64,000 nt of DNA from an uncultured Methanobrevibacter sp. (GCF_902769175.1 NZ_CACXNW010000004.1:1-64000), one strand, 5' to 3'. Shown: positions 27,395-37,415, counted from the stretch's first letter. A program made the numbers and translations. Notes: generated by a model not told the origin, from the letters alone.

Positions 27395-29491
27395 TCAGTA
27401 ATCAAGTCTTGAATACTTTTCAATGCTTAAGTCAAGATCCTTTAGGATTTCAGTATTGTCCCATGGTTCAACCTTATTCAAGTTTTCTTGGTACTTGTCA
27501 AGATTTGCTAAAATGCTTTCAATCTCTTCAACATTCAATTCATCATGAGATTCTCCGAAACCAAATTTTTCTACATAGAATCCATTTAATATCTGTTCAA
27601 AGTTCTTATGTGCAGGAGTGCAGTAAATAGGCTTCTTAAGATAAATTGCCTCTGAAATCATGGTAAATCCTCCATTTACTATGATTGCTTTAGCAGTTCT
27701 CATATCCTCAAAGATTTGCTCCTCATTAAATGACCTGTATGTTAAGTTCCCATCAACTTCATCCTTATTGAATCCATATACAATAAACTCATGATCCAGT
27801 TTCTTAAGCTCTTCCATAAGGTTTATGCTTGATTCTGCAGTTTGATAAACCAAAACATGCTCTCCCTCTTCCGGCTTTAGCTTTAGAATCTCTTCCCTTA
27901 AAACAGGAGGGTACTGTGCAGTCATATTAGGGTGCTTTAACGGTGGATGGAAAAAGTTGGTAATGATATGCCTTTTAGGTCTTAGGATATATGATTTGGT
28001 TACAGCTATTGCCATAAGCATGTCTATTCTATGTTTTGGAGGATAATCATATTCACATTGTGTAATCATATGTATATTGTCTAAGCTGATTAATGGAATG
28101 TTCATTAGCTTGCTTAGAATACTGGAATAGTTTTCAAAGTCAGAAATTATTATATTTGGCTTTATTTTCTTGTATTGCTTATATAAAACATTGTATCCAT
28201 CTTTTAAGTTTGTAGGATTTGCTTTCATTGCTTTGAAGAATGTTTTCTTGGTTCTTACAACATTATTTTCATAGACAGTATTGAATCCTCCAATTTCGAA
28301 TACATTATCAAACTTCTTTGCAAGGAACTCATATGCCCTTTCGCTTGAGAAGATATAAACATCATATTTTTTAGTCAAATGCTCTAATATTACGCTGCTT
28401 CTGATTGCATGTCCCATTCCTTCTCCACATACTGAATAGAATATTCTTTTTCTTCCTGTTTCTGCAATTGCATCATCTAAGCTTATCAGGGCATTATCCC
28501 CTTCTCCACTTGATAAGAGAGGTGTGTCTGAATGTACAGCCGCTTCCAAGTGTTCTGCGCTTTCGGAATTGACTCCTATTAAAGTGGTCTCATTTTCATT
28601 AACCTTAACTTCAAGCAATTCGTTTTCTTCAGGTTCACGATCTTTGAATTTATTGATTCTGTCCTTTATTTTTCTATTTCTTGATTTTTCAGCTATCTTT
28701 TCCATTTCCACACTGTCAAGTGCTTCTATTGGGTTATGTTCAAATTCATAGTCTTCTATGTTTTCAATTGATTTAATAGGACTTTCTGTAGAATCATGTC
28801 CAAATCCATAGCCTAACTCTTCAGCAGTGGTTCTTTTTCCTCTAAAGTCATTTACAGTACTTTTTCCGTATTGCTTAAGCAAAGTGTAAAGGCCTTCCTC
28901 TTCAAGCCTTCTTGTGGAAACACCAATTTTTGCATTTCTAAGCACTTTAAACTCGCTTATTTCTGCCATACGTTCGATATAATCAGTGTCTTCACCAAAG
29001 CTCAAGTTTTCATCAAATCCATTTATCTCTTCATGCAGCTCTCTTCTGGATATGATTCCATAACATCCTGCACCATGTGGCTTGATGTTTTCAACAGCTA
29101 TCATAAACCAGTTTGCAAGGTCATGAAGGTAAATGTCTCTTTTCTTTTGGGACAATGGAGTCATTTGGGTGATTGCAATTCCATATTCCCCTTCTTCAAA
29201 CTCTTCTATAACATTTCTCAGATAATGTTCTGTAAGCTCTAAGTCAGAGTCTAAAAACAGCAATATCTCTCCTTGAGCAACTTCTGCACCTCGATTTCTT
29301 CCAGGTCCTGGAAGCCCTCCTTCAACTACAATGCATCCATATTCCTTAGCAATCTCTCTTGTATTATCATTTGACTGTGCATCTGCAACAATAACTTCAT
29401 AATCAGTGAAATCCTGGGTCTTAATACTTTCAAGAAGTTTAGGAAGGTATTCCTCTTCATTATATGTTGGTATGATAATGCTGATTTTCAT
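27395..29491 (-). CDS. Fused GT2 and GT28-like glycosyltransferase
   Basis: 698 residues from ATG 29491 (RBS AGAGAGG, 5-nt spacing; an ATG at 29512 lacks a site). Residues 1-230 form a GT-A family 2 glycosyltransferase: ISIIIPTYNEEEYLP, DAQSNDNT, metal-binding FLDSDLE, and acceptor-side FGEDTDYIERM. A charged linker follows (about 240-340). Residues 345-690 form a GT-B domain: GEGMGHAIRS near its start and VNGGFTMISEAIYLKKPIYCTP for donor binding, as in MurG/GT28-type enzymes. Two sugars may be added in sequence to one lipid or surface glycan. Substrate unknown. Downstream of a multi-span membrane protein gene on the same strand. Confidence 0.85.
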   Translation of the reverse strand: MKISIIIPTYNEEEYLPKLLESIKTQDFTDYEVIVADAQSNDNTREIAKEYGCIVVEGGLPGPGRNRGAEVAQGEILLFLDSDLELTEHYLRNVIEEFEEGEYGIAITQMTPLSQKKRDIYLHDLANWFMIAVENIKPHGAGCYGIISRRELHEEINGFDENLSFGEDTDYIERMAEISEFKVLRNAKIGVSTRRLEEEGLYTLLKQYGKSTVNDFRGKRTTAEELGYGFGHDSTESPIKSIENIEDYEFEHNPIEALDSVEMEKIAEKSRNRKIKDRINKFKDREPEENELLEVKVNENETTLIGVNSESAEHLEAAVHSDTPLLSSGEGDNALISLDDAIAETGRKRIFYSVCGEGMGHAIRSSVILEHLTKKYDVYIFSSERAYEFLAKKFDNVFEIGGFNTVYENNVVRTKKTFFKAMKANPTNLKDGYNVLYKQYKKIKPNIIISDFENYSSILSKLMNIPLISLDNIHMITQCEYDYPPKHRIDMLMAIAVTKSYILRPKRHIITNFFHPPLKHPNMTAQYPPVLREEILKLKPEEGEHVLVYQTAESSINLMEELKKLDHEFIVYGFNKDEVDGNLTYRSFNEEQIFEDMRTAKAIIVNGGFTMISEAIYLKKPIYCTPAHKNFEQILNGFYVEKFGFGESHDELNVEEIESILANLDKYQENLNKVEPWDNTEILKDLDLSIEKYSRLDY

Positions 29492-29691
29492 TGTATCCTC
29501 TCTTGATTGCATTGTATTTTAATCGAATTTGATTTAATTTAAACTTATTAAAGATTTGTTTGCTGTTTTTGGATTGATTTTGTTTAATAAACTTATTAAA
29601 ACATTTGTTTGCTTATTTTTTGTTTATTGATATATAAAATTATTAAAATATTAAAATTATATTTGGTTAACTCTATTTAAACATTTATTGT

Positions 29692-30840
29692 TTAAAAGTA
29701 TGAATATATGTTCCAGCTAAGAGAATACCAATCGCATTTTCCATCTAAACTAATGGCCAAGTTATTTAACAATTCCATTTCATTATATTGATTTGAAATG
29801 TAGATTGTTGTTTTATTTCCATCCTCTGTTAAATTTAATGTATCGTATTGATCTAATGCATCAATGTCATGTGCATTGCATATATTAAGTTCATAGGAAT
29901 CTGGACTTGCACCATAAAATGCTATTGAAAACCTTAAGACAATAATCAATATCAAAGCTATATGCGGAATCAAATTCTTCAAAAATTTAAGGCCTGTTTT
30001 TTTGTTTTGGCCGATTTTAAGAGAAAATAGTGATTTAAAGTCTTTCCAGTCATCATTTAATTTGCCTTTTATATGTGGCCTTTTTTCCTTATCAGTTATC
30101 AAATCTGAAATTGCATCCAGCTGGCTGCCATTAAACATTAATATTAGTAAGACATATATTCCTCCAATCGCAGGAGTGCCGAAGAATCCACCATCTATAA
30201 CTCCAATGATTCCAATAGTGATTGCAAATGACAGCAATATTCTTGGAAAGGCCTTGCGTCTTTGCAGGGAAAGAATCATGACAATGTAGGTGATTGGAAT
30301 TAAAATGAACAGTAGATTTATTATGCTTGGAGTATAGGCACTTAATGAGCTTCCAGTGTGTATTCCTGTTGGAATATGGCTTAGAAACATTCCTATGATT
30401 GTTCCAAATATTGCCTTATACAAATGGGAATGCAATATGCTTGTGCTTGTAAGACTTGGATTCATGATTACAAGTATTGTATTCCATCCTATTCCAAGTG
30501 AATTTCTTAAATACAATTCCACTATCAATCCCGCTGTTGCAGTAAATAAAACTAAGATTAGAGATAACTTTAAATAGAAATTCTTATCTTTAAGGAATTC
30601 TGGAATTGACAATCCTTTGAAATAATTGGATACTCTTTCATTATCTCCAATTGTGGATAATATGATTGTTATTCCAAGGAGAACAAAAAACAGAATGTCC
30701 TTTCCCTTAGAGGAGCCCATTAGAATCGGTTGGGTAAATGGTCTTATGAATTGGTCTATGCCGCTTAGGAAGTATAGTGATCCTCCTAAAATGATTAATA
30801 GTATTCCAAAGGGAATATATTTGTTTAATTTTCGATTCAT
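29692..30840 (-). CDS. Multi-span membrane protein of unknown function
   Basis: 382 residues from ATG 30840 (RBS GGGAGA, 6-nt spacing; an upstream ATG in the same frame overlaps the site). About eight to nine hydrophobic helices, a cytoplasmic-type charged loop around residues 260-290 (DKEKRPHIKGKLNDDWKDF), a last helix and a polar C-terminal tail of about 65 residues with DxD-type acidic and NxT sites. I do not recognise a family. The position 200 bp upstream of the glycosyltransferase fusion suggests a shared role in envelope glycan or lipid assembly; this is inference from context. Confidence 0.7.
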   Translation of the reverse strand: MNRKLNKYIPFGILLIILGGSLYFLSGIDQFIRPFTQPILMGSSKGKDILFFVLLGITIILSTIGDNERVSNYFKGLSIPEFLKDKNFYLKLSLILVLFTATAGLIVELYLRNSLGIGWNTILVIMNPSLTSTSILHSHLYKAIFGTIIGMFLSHIPTGIHTGSSLSAYTPSIINLLFILIPITYIVMILSLQRRKAFPRILLSFAITIGIIGVIDGGFFGTPAIGGIYVLLILMFNGSQLDAISDLITDKEKRPHIKGKLNDDWKDFKSLFSLKIGQNKKTGLKFLKNLIPHIALILIIVLRFSIAFYGASPDSYELNICNAHDIDALDQYDTLNLTEDGNKTTIYISNQYNEMELLNNLAISLDGKCDWYSLSWNIYSYF

Positions 30841-31054
30841 AAGACTTTCTCCCATTAAAAATAAATGTTTAAGGATATTTTTTAATTTTTTTATAAAATA
30901 TCTATTTATTAGTTAATTATTTATATTTCATTTTAAATATAAGTTTTTAGAAACTATTAATATAAATCATTGCTCTATTTATTAATTCATAGTTCAATTA
31001 GTTTTATTAGATTTATTTAATTAATTTATTTTTTAAGAATTATTACGTGAGATT

Positions 31055-31885
31055 ATGTATTCAATTGGCTTTTATATCGGTTTAGTCTTGATAGGAATCT
31101 TTGCGGGGCTTGCTTCAGGTTTGCTTGGTGTAGGTGGAGGATTCCTAATGGTTCCTTTGCAGTTCTTCTTATTAACATCAGAAGGCATTGATCCTTCACT
31201 TGCCATGATGGTGTCATTAGGAACCAGTTTGGCAATAATCATTCCAACAGCTTCTTCTGGTGCATATCAGCATCAGAAAAAGAATAAGGATATTGTCAAG
31301 CCAGGAATTAAGCTTGCTGTTTTTGGTATTGTAGGTGGATTTTGTGGTGGTCTCATTGCTAATATGGTTCCATCAAGAATCTTGCAAATCATATTTGCCT
31401 GTCTTTTGCTTTTTGTAGCTTTGAATATGCTATTTGGTTCAAGAAGCGATGGAGAAAAGGCATTGATCAATTTCAATTTAGTCAATGCAGGAATTGTAGG
31501 ATTTTTAATAGGAATTGTCTCCGGATTGCTTGGTGTAGGTGGAGGAGTTTTCCTGATTCCATCCCTTTGCATATTGTTTGGATTTACCTTGATTGAAGCT
31601 ATTGGAACATCTTCTGTATTCATTGCCTTTACAGCTATTGGAGGACTTATCTCTTATATTTACACTGGTTTTGGAGTTAATCCAATGCCTTACTCATTAG
31701 GATATGTTAGTTTGGTGAATTTTGTAGTTATTGTTCTCTTTTCAGTACCTATGGCAACTGTTGGTGCAAAATTAGCTTATAAATTGCCTGAAAAAAGATT
31801 AAAACAAATATTTGCCATCATATTAATTTATATGGCAATTAAGATGATTGGATTTGATCCAATCAGCATCCTATTAGGTTTATAA
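31055..31885 (+). CDS. TauE/SafE-family membrane transporter
   Basis: 276 residues, eight predicted helices in two homologous halves, each opening with the hallmark ASGLLGVGGG loop (residues 21-30 and the second near 158-168, VSGLLGVGGG). Family members export sulfite, sulfoacetate or related organosulfur anions. The substrate here is not determined. Divergent from the unknown membrane protein upstream. Complete, with a strong terminator after the stop. Confidence 0.92.
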   Translation: MYSIGFYIGLVLIGIFAGLASGLLGVGGGFLMVPLQFFLLTSEGIDPSLAMMVSLGTSLAIIIPTASSGAYQHQKKNKDIVKPGIKLAVFGIVGGFCGGLIANMVPSRILQIIFACLLLFVALNMLFGSRSDGEKALINFNLVNAGIVGFLIGIVSGLLGVGGGVFLIPSLCILFGFTLIEAIGTSSVFIAFTAIGGLISYIYTGFGVNPMPYSLGYVSLVNFVVIVLFSVPMATVGAKLAYKLPEKRLKQIFAIILIYMAIKMIGFDPISILLGL

Positions 31886-31903
31886 AAAAAATAAGATAGA
31901 CAA

Positions 31904-31946
31904 AAAACATTATTCTTTTTCTAAAAATAATGTTTTTTTTTTTTTA
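31904..31946 (+). terminator. Intrinsic terminator after the TauE-like gene
   Basis: AAAACATTATT pairs with AATAATGTTTT around an 11-nt loop and is followed by a run of T to 31946. Confidence 0.75.
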
Positions 31947-32080
31947 ATTGTAAAAATAGTTATTTATAGATGGTTTTGGCTTTTTTTTTTTAATTGTAAA
32001 AATAGTTATTTATAGATGGTTTTAGCTTTTTTTTAATTTAAAAAGAGTTAATTATAAATTAGTTTTGGCTTTTTTACAAT
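31935..32080. repeat. 46-bp tandem repeat next to a terminator
   Basis: TTTTAATTGTAAAAATAGTT units at about 31943 and 31989 with a degenerate third. They lie between convergent genes. Confidence 0.7.
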
Positions 32081-32153
32081 TGTAAAAATAAAGCTAATAA
32101 AATAAGTTTTGGAGTTTTGAAATAGAGTTAATAAAAAATCATTTTTTATTAAC

Positions 32154-33077
32154 TTAAATTCCATCTTCTTCAAAAACGACTCCAGTTCCTTTAAGGAATA
32201 CTTGGTTTACATTATCTCCTTTTTTAGGTCCAACAGTATCAAAGATTATTTCTAAATTCATTATGCCGTTGCATCCATCAGCCTTTAGTTCCTTAATTAA
32301 TTTTAGTATTGCCTTATCTTGAGCTAGTTTAACTCCAATTAGCACATTTTCTTCCAGCTGATCTTCAAGACCTTCTTTTATTTCTTCTGTTCTGTTGGAG
32401 GAAAAGATATGTCTTGATATATAGATTCCTTTCTGTTCTTTAATTTTCAATCCTTCTGGAGGGTATTCTAAAGTTAATAGGCGAACTCCCAAGTCGTTCA
32501 TATTAAGTTCCATATCATAAAAATCATATCTGTGGTTGATTTGCCTTTCTCCATAAATTTGCTTTTGCTGATAAGCCTTTTTTACTTTTGACTCTTTTTT
32601 AAAGATTCTCTCATATAATCCAGTAAAGAATTTTGTTATTTTCTTGAATACTCCTGAAAGGTGTGATACGATACCTAAACCCATTGCTATTAGGAAATAA
32701 TTCATTGCGGTAGGAAATGCCGCTTGGATGATTATGACTATGCTTCCTGCGGTAATCACATTAAATCCTAAAGTTGGATTTGCTATAATAAAACCATATA
32801 TTACTGTAATTATGAAAAGAATAAATGCGCTTACTGCTCCTGTACTTTCATGAAGGTACCTTTTTGCAACAAAGCTTTCTGCATATCCTGCAAAAAGAGG
32901 AGACAAGACTAGACCAAAATTCCATCCGAAAATAGCAAAATTAGTGTATAGGCATAAAACATAGGTTGCTATACCTACGATTGTTCCAAATGCAATACAT
33001 GCTATTTCAATAAGGAATTTTTTTCGCCCTTCCTTGTTTTTTAAGTTATTTAACTTATTTTTAATTTCGCTTGTCAT
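32154..33077 (-). CDS. Membrane protein with C-terminal YbjQ-like domain
   Basis: 307 residues. The N-terminal half (about 20-145) has four hydrophobic helices, followed by a basic segment (KKITKFF, FKKESKVKKAYQQ). The C-terminal 100 residues carry a YbjQ/UPF0145-like pattern: GIYISRHIFSSN, an amphipathic ALKLI-type helix ending ADGCNGIMNLEI, and a last strand LKGTGVVFE. The stand-alone YbjQ protein is encoded 212 bp upstream on the same strand, so the pair may form a mixed oligomer. YbjQ function is not established. Confidence 0.75.
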   Translation of the reverse strand: MTSEIKNKLNNLKNKEGRKKFLIEIACIAFGTIVGIATYVLCLYTNFAIFGWNFGLVLSPLFAGYAESFVAKRYLHESTGAVSAFILFIITVIYGFIIANPTLGFNVITAGSIVIIIQAAFPTAMNYFLIAMGLGIVSHLSGVFKKITKFFTGLYERIFKKESKVKKAYQQKQIYGERQINHRYDFYDMELNMNDLGVRLLTLEYPPEGLKIKEQKGIYISRHIFSSNRTEEIKEGLEDQLEENVLIGVKLAQDKAILKLIKELKADGCNGIMNLEIIFDTVGPKKGDNVNQVFLKGTGVVFEEDGI

Positions 33078-33149
33078 TTATTCACTCTTTGGTTTTATTT
33101 TTTAAAAAAAGTTTTATTAAGACTGATTTCTTTTAAGTTGGATTGTTTT

Positions 33150-33285
33150 CATTCATTAATTTATTGTTTTTCTAAGTTAGATGGTTTTTATAAGCGTTTT
33201 TTTGTTTTTCTTAGTTAGATGGTTTTTATAAGCGTTTATTTTTTGTGCTTTTTTAAAGTTAGATAGTTTTAATAAGCATTTATCA
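33150..33285. repeat. 38-44-bp tandem repeat between the two YbjQ genes
   Basis: GTTAGATGGTTTTTATAAGCG units at 33176 and 33214 and a variant at 33258. Confidence 0.7.
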
Positions 33286-33289
33286 ATGT

Positions 33290-33616
33290 TTAGTCTTTGT
33301 AAGTTACAGCAGTTCCATAAACGCTAACTAAAATGGTATTTCCCATTGTACCTCCAAGGTTATTGTAGGAAATCTTCAATCCTATGATTCCATTGGCGCC
33401 ATACTCTTTTGCTTTAGCTTCGATGGCTTCAATAGCTTCATTTCTTGCACCATCAAGGTCTTCTTCATAAGTGGAAGTTCTGCCTGCAACAACATCTCTA
33501 ACTCCAGAAAATAAATCCTTATAAATATTGGATCCGATTAATGATTCTCCATGAACCAATCCATGATATTTTATTATAGTTTTGTTATCTAAAGTACTTG
33601 TTGAGGATAATAACAT
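33290..33616 (-). CDS. YbjQ/UPF0145-family protein
   Basis: 108 residues, the full family length. It starts LSSTSTLDNKTIIKYHGLVHGES, then a helix with VAGRTSTYEEDLDGARNEAI, AKEYGANGIIGLKISYNNLG, and a terminal strand VSVYGTAV. Proteins of this family form pentamers; the function is unknown. RBS GTGAT before ATG 33616. It lies just upstream of the membrane-bound YbjQ-like gene. Confidence 0.9.
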   Translation of the reverse strand: MLLSSTSTLDNKTIIKYHGLVHGESLIGSNIYKDLFSGVRDVVAGRTSTYEEDLDGARNEAIEAIEAKAKEYGANGIIGLKISYNNLGGTMGNTILVSVYGTAVTYKD

Positions 33617-33783
33617 TTTATCACTTAAAAATAGTTTTTTTTTTTAAAAATTAATTAGCTATTAAAATAATTCTTAAAATTAATTCATAAATTAATTTAT
33701 GAACTTAATTCATAAAAATAATTTATAAACTTAATTTTTAAAAAATTAATAACTTTTGAGTTCTTTTTGATGAAAAATTCCAT

Positions 33784-33972
33784 TTATTTGAAGTACATGA
33801 AATATGTCCATACTAAAATGAATATTACAATTACTCCAAACAGCATTATTCTGCTTTTTCTAATGTTTTTTTGTTGTTGGGTTAATACTTTTTCACAATC
33901 TGAGGAGCATACCCTTTCCTTCATTGGTATTGGGGTTCCACATACTGGACAATGTTTGTGTGGTTCTACCAT
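33784..33972 (-). CDS. Small zinc-ribbon membrane protein (DUF2116-like)
   Basis: 62 residues: CPVCGTPIP and CSSDC form a zinc ribbon at residues 8-28. A basic stretch (QQKNIRKSR) and one transmembrane helix (residues 42-59) follow, with a short Lys tail. DUF2116 proteins of archaea have this layout. RBS GGAAGGTGA before ATG 33972. Function unknown. Confidence 0.85.
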   Translation of the reverse strand: MVEPHKHCPVCGTPIPMKERVCSSDCEKVLTQQQKNIRKSRIMLFGVIVIFILVWTYFMYFK

Positions 33973-34210
33973 AATTCTTCACCTTCCTTTTTTTAATTTT
34001 TCTATAATCTTGATTTATTTTAAAAAATTTTTTGAATTAAGTAAATTTAAATATCTAAATATTTGATTAAATCCAATTATTTAAATTTTTATACACATTA
34101 TTTTATTCATTTAATATTATTTAAAAATTTTCTAATTGATGATTTTTTTTTAAATTTCAAAATAATTTTTTTCATAATAATTATTTATTCATAATAATTA
34201 TTTTTCATCA

Positions 34211-35005
34211 TTATATATTGAAGAATTTTCTTGTTGTTTCACTTACCTTTTCTCCAAGCTCTTCCCTATCCATGCCTTTGTATTCAGCTATTGTATTTAG
34301 GATATGTGGAAGATATTCAGGCTTGTTCTTATTTGATTTAGGCTTTTTAGGGAAATTTCTTGGAATCAGGAATGGAGCATCAGTTTCTATCATCATCTTT
34401 TCAGGAGGTATGACTGTAACTGCTTCCTGCAATGATTGGCCTCTTCTCTCATCGCAGATCCAACCGGTCACTCCAATGTAGCAGCCTAATTCAAGGTATT
34501 TTTCAGCTTCCTCTTTGGTTCCTGTAAAGCAATGGACACAAGCCTTTTCACACATATTAGGATATTTTTCCAATATTTTGACTAAATCATCATGAGCTTC
34601 CCTTTCATGGAGGAACAATGGCATATCCAATTCATCTGCAAGCTTTACTTGCTCTTCAAACCATTTTCTTTGAACATCCTGTGGAGAATAGTTTCTGTTA
34701 TAGTCAAGACCGCATTCTCCAATTGCCACTACACAGTCTTCCTTTGCAAATCTCTTTAGTGTTTCAATGGTTTCATCATCACAGCTTTTAGCATCATGGG
34801 GATGAACACCTGCAGTTGAGAATAAGACTCCTTTGAATTTGTCCTGCTTTGCATATTCCAATGCAGTTTCACTTGACCTTATATTTGTTCCAGTAATAAC
34901 AAACTGGCTTACTCCAACTGCATTTGCATTGCTTATTATCTCATCTCTGTTTTTGTCAAAGGACTTATGCATTAAGTTTAATCCTATATCAATTAATCCA
35001 GTCAT
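34211..35005 (-). CDS. TatD-family metal-dependent hydrolase
   Basis: 264-residue TIM-barrel deoxyribonuclease-like protein. Metal site residues are visible as GVHPHDAK, IGECGLDYNR (Glu), FLHEREAH (His), CVHCFTG (His) and ETDAPFL (Asp). The first HxH of many TatD proteins is replaced by the N-terminal DIGLNLMHKSF. Members have 3'-5' exonuclease activity. It lies about 100 bp downstream of pyrH on the same strand. Confidence 0.92.
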   Translation of the reverse strand: MTGLIDIGLNLMHKSFDKNRDEIISNANAVGVSQFVITGTNIRSSETALEYAKQDKFKGVLFSTAGVHPHDAKSCDDETIETLKRFAKEDCVVAIGECGLDYNRNYSPQDVQRKWFEEQVKLADELDMPLFLHEREAHDDLVKILEKYPNMCEKACVHCFTGTKEEAEKYLELGCYIGVTGWICDERRGQSLQEAVTVIPPEKMMIETDAPFLIPRNFPKKPKSNKNKPEYLPHILNTIAEYKGMDREELGEKVSETTRKFFNI

Positions 35006-35104
35006 TTAAATCACTTAAAATAAGAAATAATTTTTAAAAAATCTTTAATTTAAAATTTTACAATAATTTTAAAAATAAAAAAAGAGTGTTATAAAATAAA
35101 TTGT

Positions 35105-35782
35105 TTATTCAGATATAACTCGTGTTCCAATCTTTTCGCCTTTAATTGCTTTAATGAGGTTTTGAGGTTCATTACCATTAGCTATTACAGTTTCCAAGTT
35201 GGAACGCTTAATCATTTGAATTGCAGTCATGTCAATGAATTCATAGGTTCCTGCCTTAACCTCATTGCCGCTGATGATATTCATCATGTCAGAAGCGGTT
35301 ATCTCTTCAATCAATTCAGCATCATCATATTTTTTAGGATCTTTGGTGTATAATCCATCTACAGCGGTTAAGTTGACAAGCATGTCCGCTTGAACATATT
35401 CTGCTAAGATTGCAGATACTGCATCTGTACTGTGTGCAGGTTCAGTTCCACCCATAACAACTATTTTTCCAGTTGCAGAGTATTCCAATGCTTCTTGGAA
35501 GTTATGAGGAACTTTTTGATAAGCAGAATCACCAAGTGCAAGCAATAGGAGCTTTGCATTGACTCTTGTAACTTCTATTCCAATATCATCACATTTAGCC
35601 TCTCCTGCACCAAGGTCTCTTACAACTCCAATATACTCTCTTGCAGGTTTTCCTCCACCTACAACAACAAATATTTCATGCTCTTCACTTTGTTCCTTCA
35701 AGAGCCTTGCATATTCCTTAAATCTTTCAGCGTTGTAATCCTGTAATAGTATTGATCCTCCAATAGCCGCTACAATTCTCAT
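35105..35782 (-). CDS. pyrH: Uridylate kinase (archaeal PyrH)
   Basis: 225 residues, amino-acid kinase fold. AIGGS at residues 6-10 (nucleotide loop), [12 protein letters not shown], then [18 protein letters not shown] (UMP site) and [18 protein letters not shown] (ATP site). Phosphorylates UMP to UDP in pyrimidine synthesis. Archaeal-type length. RBS AAGGTGA before ATG 35782. Intact. Confidence 0.94.
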   Translation of the reverse strand: MRIVAAIGGSILLQDYNAERFKEYARLLKEQSEEHEIFVVVGGGKPAREYIGVVRDLGAGEAKCDDIGIEVTRVNAKLLLLALGDSAYQKVPHNFQEALEYSATGKIVVMGGTEPAHSTDAVSAILAEYVQADMLVNLTAVDGLYTKDPKKYDDAELIEEITASDMMNIISGNEVKAGTYEFIDMTAIQMIKRSNLETVIANGNEPQNLIKAIKGEKIGTRVISE

Positions 35783-36059
35783 AAATTCACCTTTTTAAAT
35801 CTTTATATAGTTAGTTTTCAAATTACTTTTTATAATTATTTTCATAATTATTTTCATAATTTTTCATAGTTATTTTTCTTTTTAATTAGCTTATTTTTAG
35901 TTAAATTGCTTTAAACTAAATTAGCATAATTTTATTATATTTATCTTTTTAATAATATTTAAAGAGTATGCTATTCTTAAGTTATTTAATGTCAAAAAAG
36001 AGTCTCATAATTTATAATTGGATTTGGATTAGCTATTAAAAATTATAAAAAAAGAATTA

Positions 36060-36260
36060 TTTGTTATTTTTTTGTTTCTTATTTAATTGCTTTAAAATTA
36101 TAAAATAAGTGTTATTTATTCTTTTTTTTGTTTCTTATTTAATTATTTTAAAATTATAAAATAAGTGTTATTTATTCTTTTTTTGTTTCTTATTTAATTG
36201 TTTTAAAATTATAAAATAAGTGTTATTTATTCTTTTTTTTGTTTCTTAAGCAATTGCTCT
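36060..36260. repeat. 55-56-bp tandem repeat including a gene 3' end
   Basis: GTTTCTTATTTAATTGC units at 36074, 36130 and 36185. The fourth, at 36241, overlaps the stop codon of the PAP2-like gene (GTTTCTTAAGCAATTGC). The array seems to have grown from that gene's end. 35783-36060 is AT-rich without a gene. Confidence 0.75.
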
Positions 36261-37196
36261 AAACCAGCTAAAGTTTTCTCCACCAAAATAGCTGACTAAA
36301 ATTGAAACGATTGTTGTAAGAACAAAGATTATCAATGCAGATTGATGTCCTGAAAGTAGGAAGAATACAAATACAAGAATCATCAATATGTAGAAAATCT
36401 TTTTTGTATTTCTGTTTCCATTTTCATTCAAAACTGTTAAAATCCCTAAAATGATAGGTGTAATGATTATAGCAAGTATCATCCATAAGCACTCATTTAA
36501 TGGAACTAGATTGTAGACTGGCAAATTCAATAGATTCATGTAAAGATAGGCTTCCAAAACGGTCATCACCAATCCAAAGACTCCTCCAGCTATTGCTTGA
36601 GCCATAGTATGTTTCTTTAAGGTGAATCTGCTCCAAATGAGTATAGGATAAAGCAATCCAAACAATGCACCTATTGGTCCAAGAAGCATAATTAAAGCTG
36701 CTACAGGTCCTGTTAATCCAGTTGTATGTATACTGATTTTCCATTTGACTGTAATGAGCATTACAATAAATGTATTCACTGCATAGCATAAGATCAAAAC
36801 TGTTAAAAAGTTGGAAACTCCAAGGATTAATGAAATTATGAAACCAATTAAGTAGGACACTACACCTACAATAAGTGGAATGAAACGGTCTTCCCTATTT
36901 GATATGTCCTTGTCTGTATTCAATTTCTTTGCCCAGTATAGGATGATTGCCATTTGCAAGATAGAGGCAAAGACAAGTGAAATCATTTCTGTTATTATGA
37001 ATTGGCTCCAATTAAAATTAAAGCTGCTTGTAAAAGGAGTTCCGCTACTTGCAAGAATTATACAGATCAATAAAAATAATGGGATGGTAATTATAGGAGG
37101 ATTTGTAAAAACAGATATTGTATCAGCTATTTTAAGTTTTTTCTCATCTGTTTCATCATACTTGTTTTCCGTATTGATGTTTTTTAAGCCGATCAT
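36246..37196 (-). CDS. PAP2-like membrane phosphatase
   Basis: 316 residues with about nine hydrophobic helices. PAP2-type motifs are readable though loose: DISNREDRFIP (like KxxxxxxRP) near residue 97, SIHTTG (like PSGH) near 155, and SRFTLKKHTMAQ (SRxxxxxH) near 190. The family dephosphorylates lipid pyrophosphates and related carriers, here possibly polyprenyl phosphate for the cell wall. The last helices after residue 230 are an extension. Motif degeneracy leaves doubt about activity. Divergent from ALP-D. Confidence 0.7.
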   Translation of the reverse strand: MIGLKNINTENKYDETDEKKLKIADTISVFTNPPIITIPLFLLICIILASSGTPFTSSFNFNWSQFIITEMISLVFASILQMAIILYWAKKLNTDKDISNREDRFIPLIVGVVSYLIGFIISLILGVSNFLTVLILCYAVNTFIVMLITVKWKISIHTTGLTGPVAALIMLLGPIGALFGLLYPILIWSRFTLKKHTMAQAIAGGVFGLVMTVLEAYLYMNLLNLPVYNLVPLNECLWMILAIIITPIILGILTVLNENGNRNTKKIFYILMILVFVFFLLSGHQSALIIFVLTTIVSILVSYFGGENFSWFRAIA

Positions 37197-37389
37197 GTTT
37201 TCCTCCTTAAATGGTTTTATAATTTTAAATTTTTCCTTTTAAATTTTCTCTTTTAAAATTTCCTATTTATCTATTTCTCTTTTTATAGTATTATTAATTT
37301 TCTATTTTTCATTTTATTTTTTCATCTTTTATCATCATTTAAAATTATTACTTAATCTTGTAAACATACTCATTTATATATTATATAAA

Positions 37390-37415
37390 ATATATATATA
37401 TATATATATATATAT
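37390..37415. repeat. (AT)13 microsatellite upstream of ALP-D
   Basis: An uninterrupted AT dinucleotide run about 50 bp before the ALP-D start, next to TATA-like TTTATAAA (37429-37436). Length changes could alter promoter spacing. Confidence 0.8.

Noticed and set aside
33767-34066. Plus-strand frame over the zinc-ribbon gene
   Set aside because: The minus strand encodes a proper zinc ribbon plus transmembrane helix with a good ribosome-binding site; the plus frame has neither.
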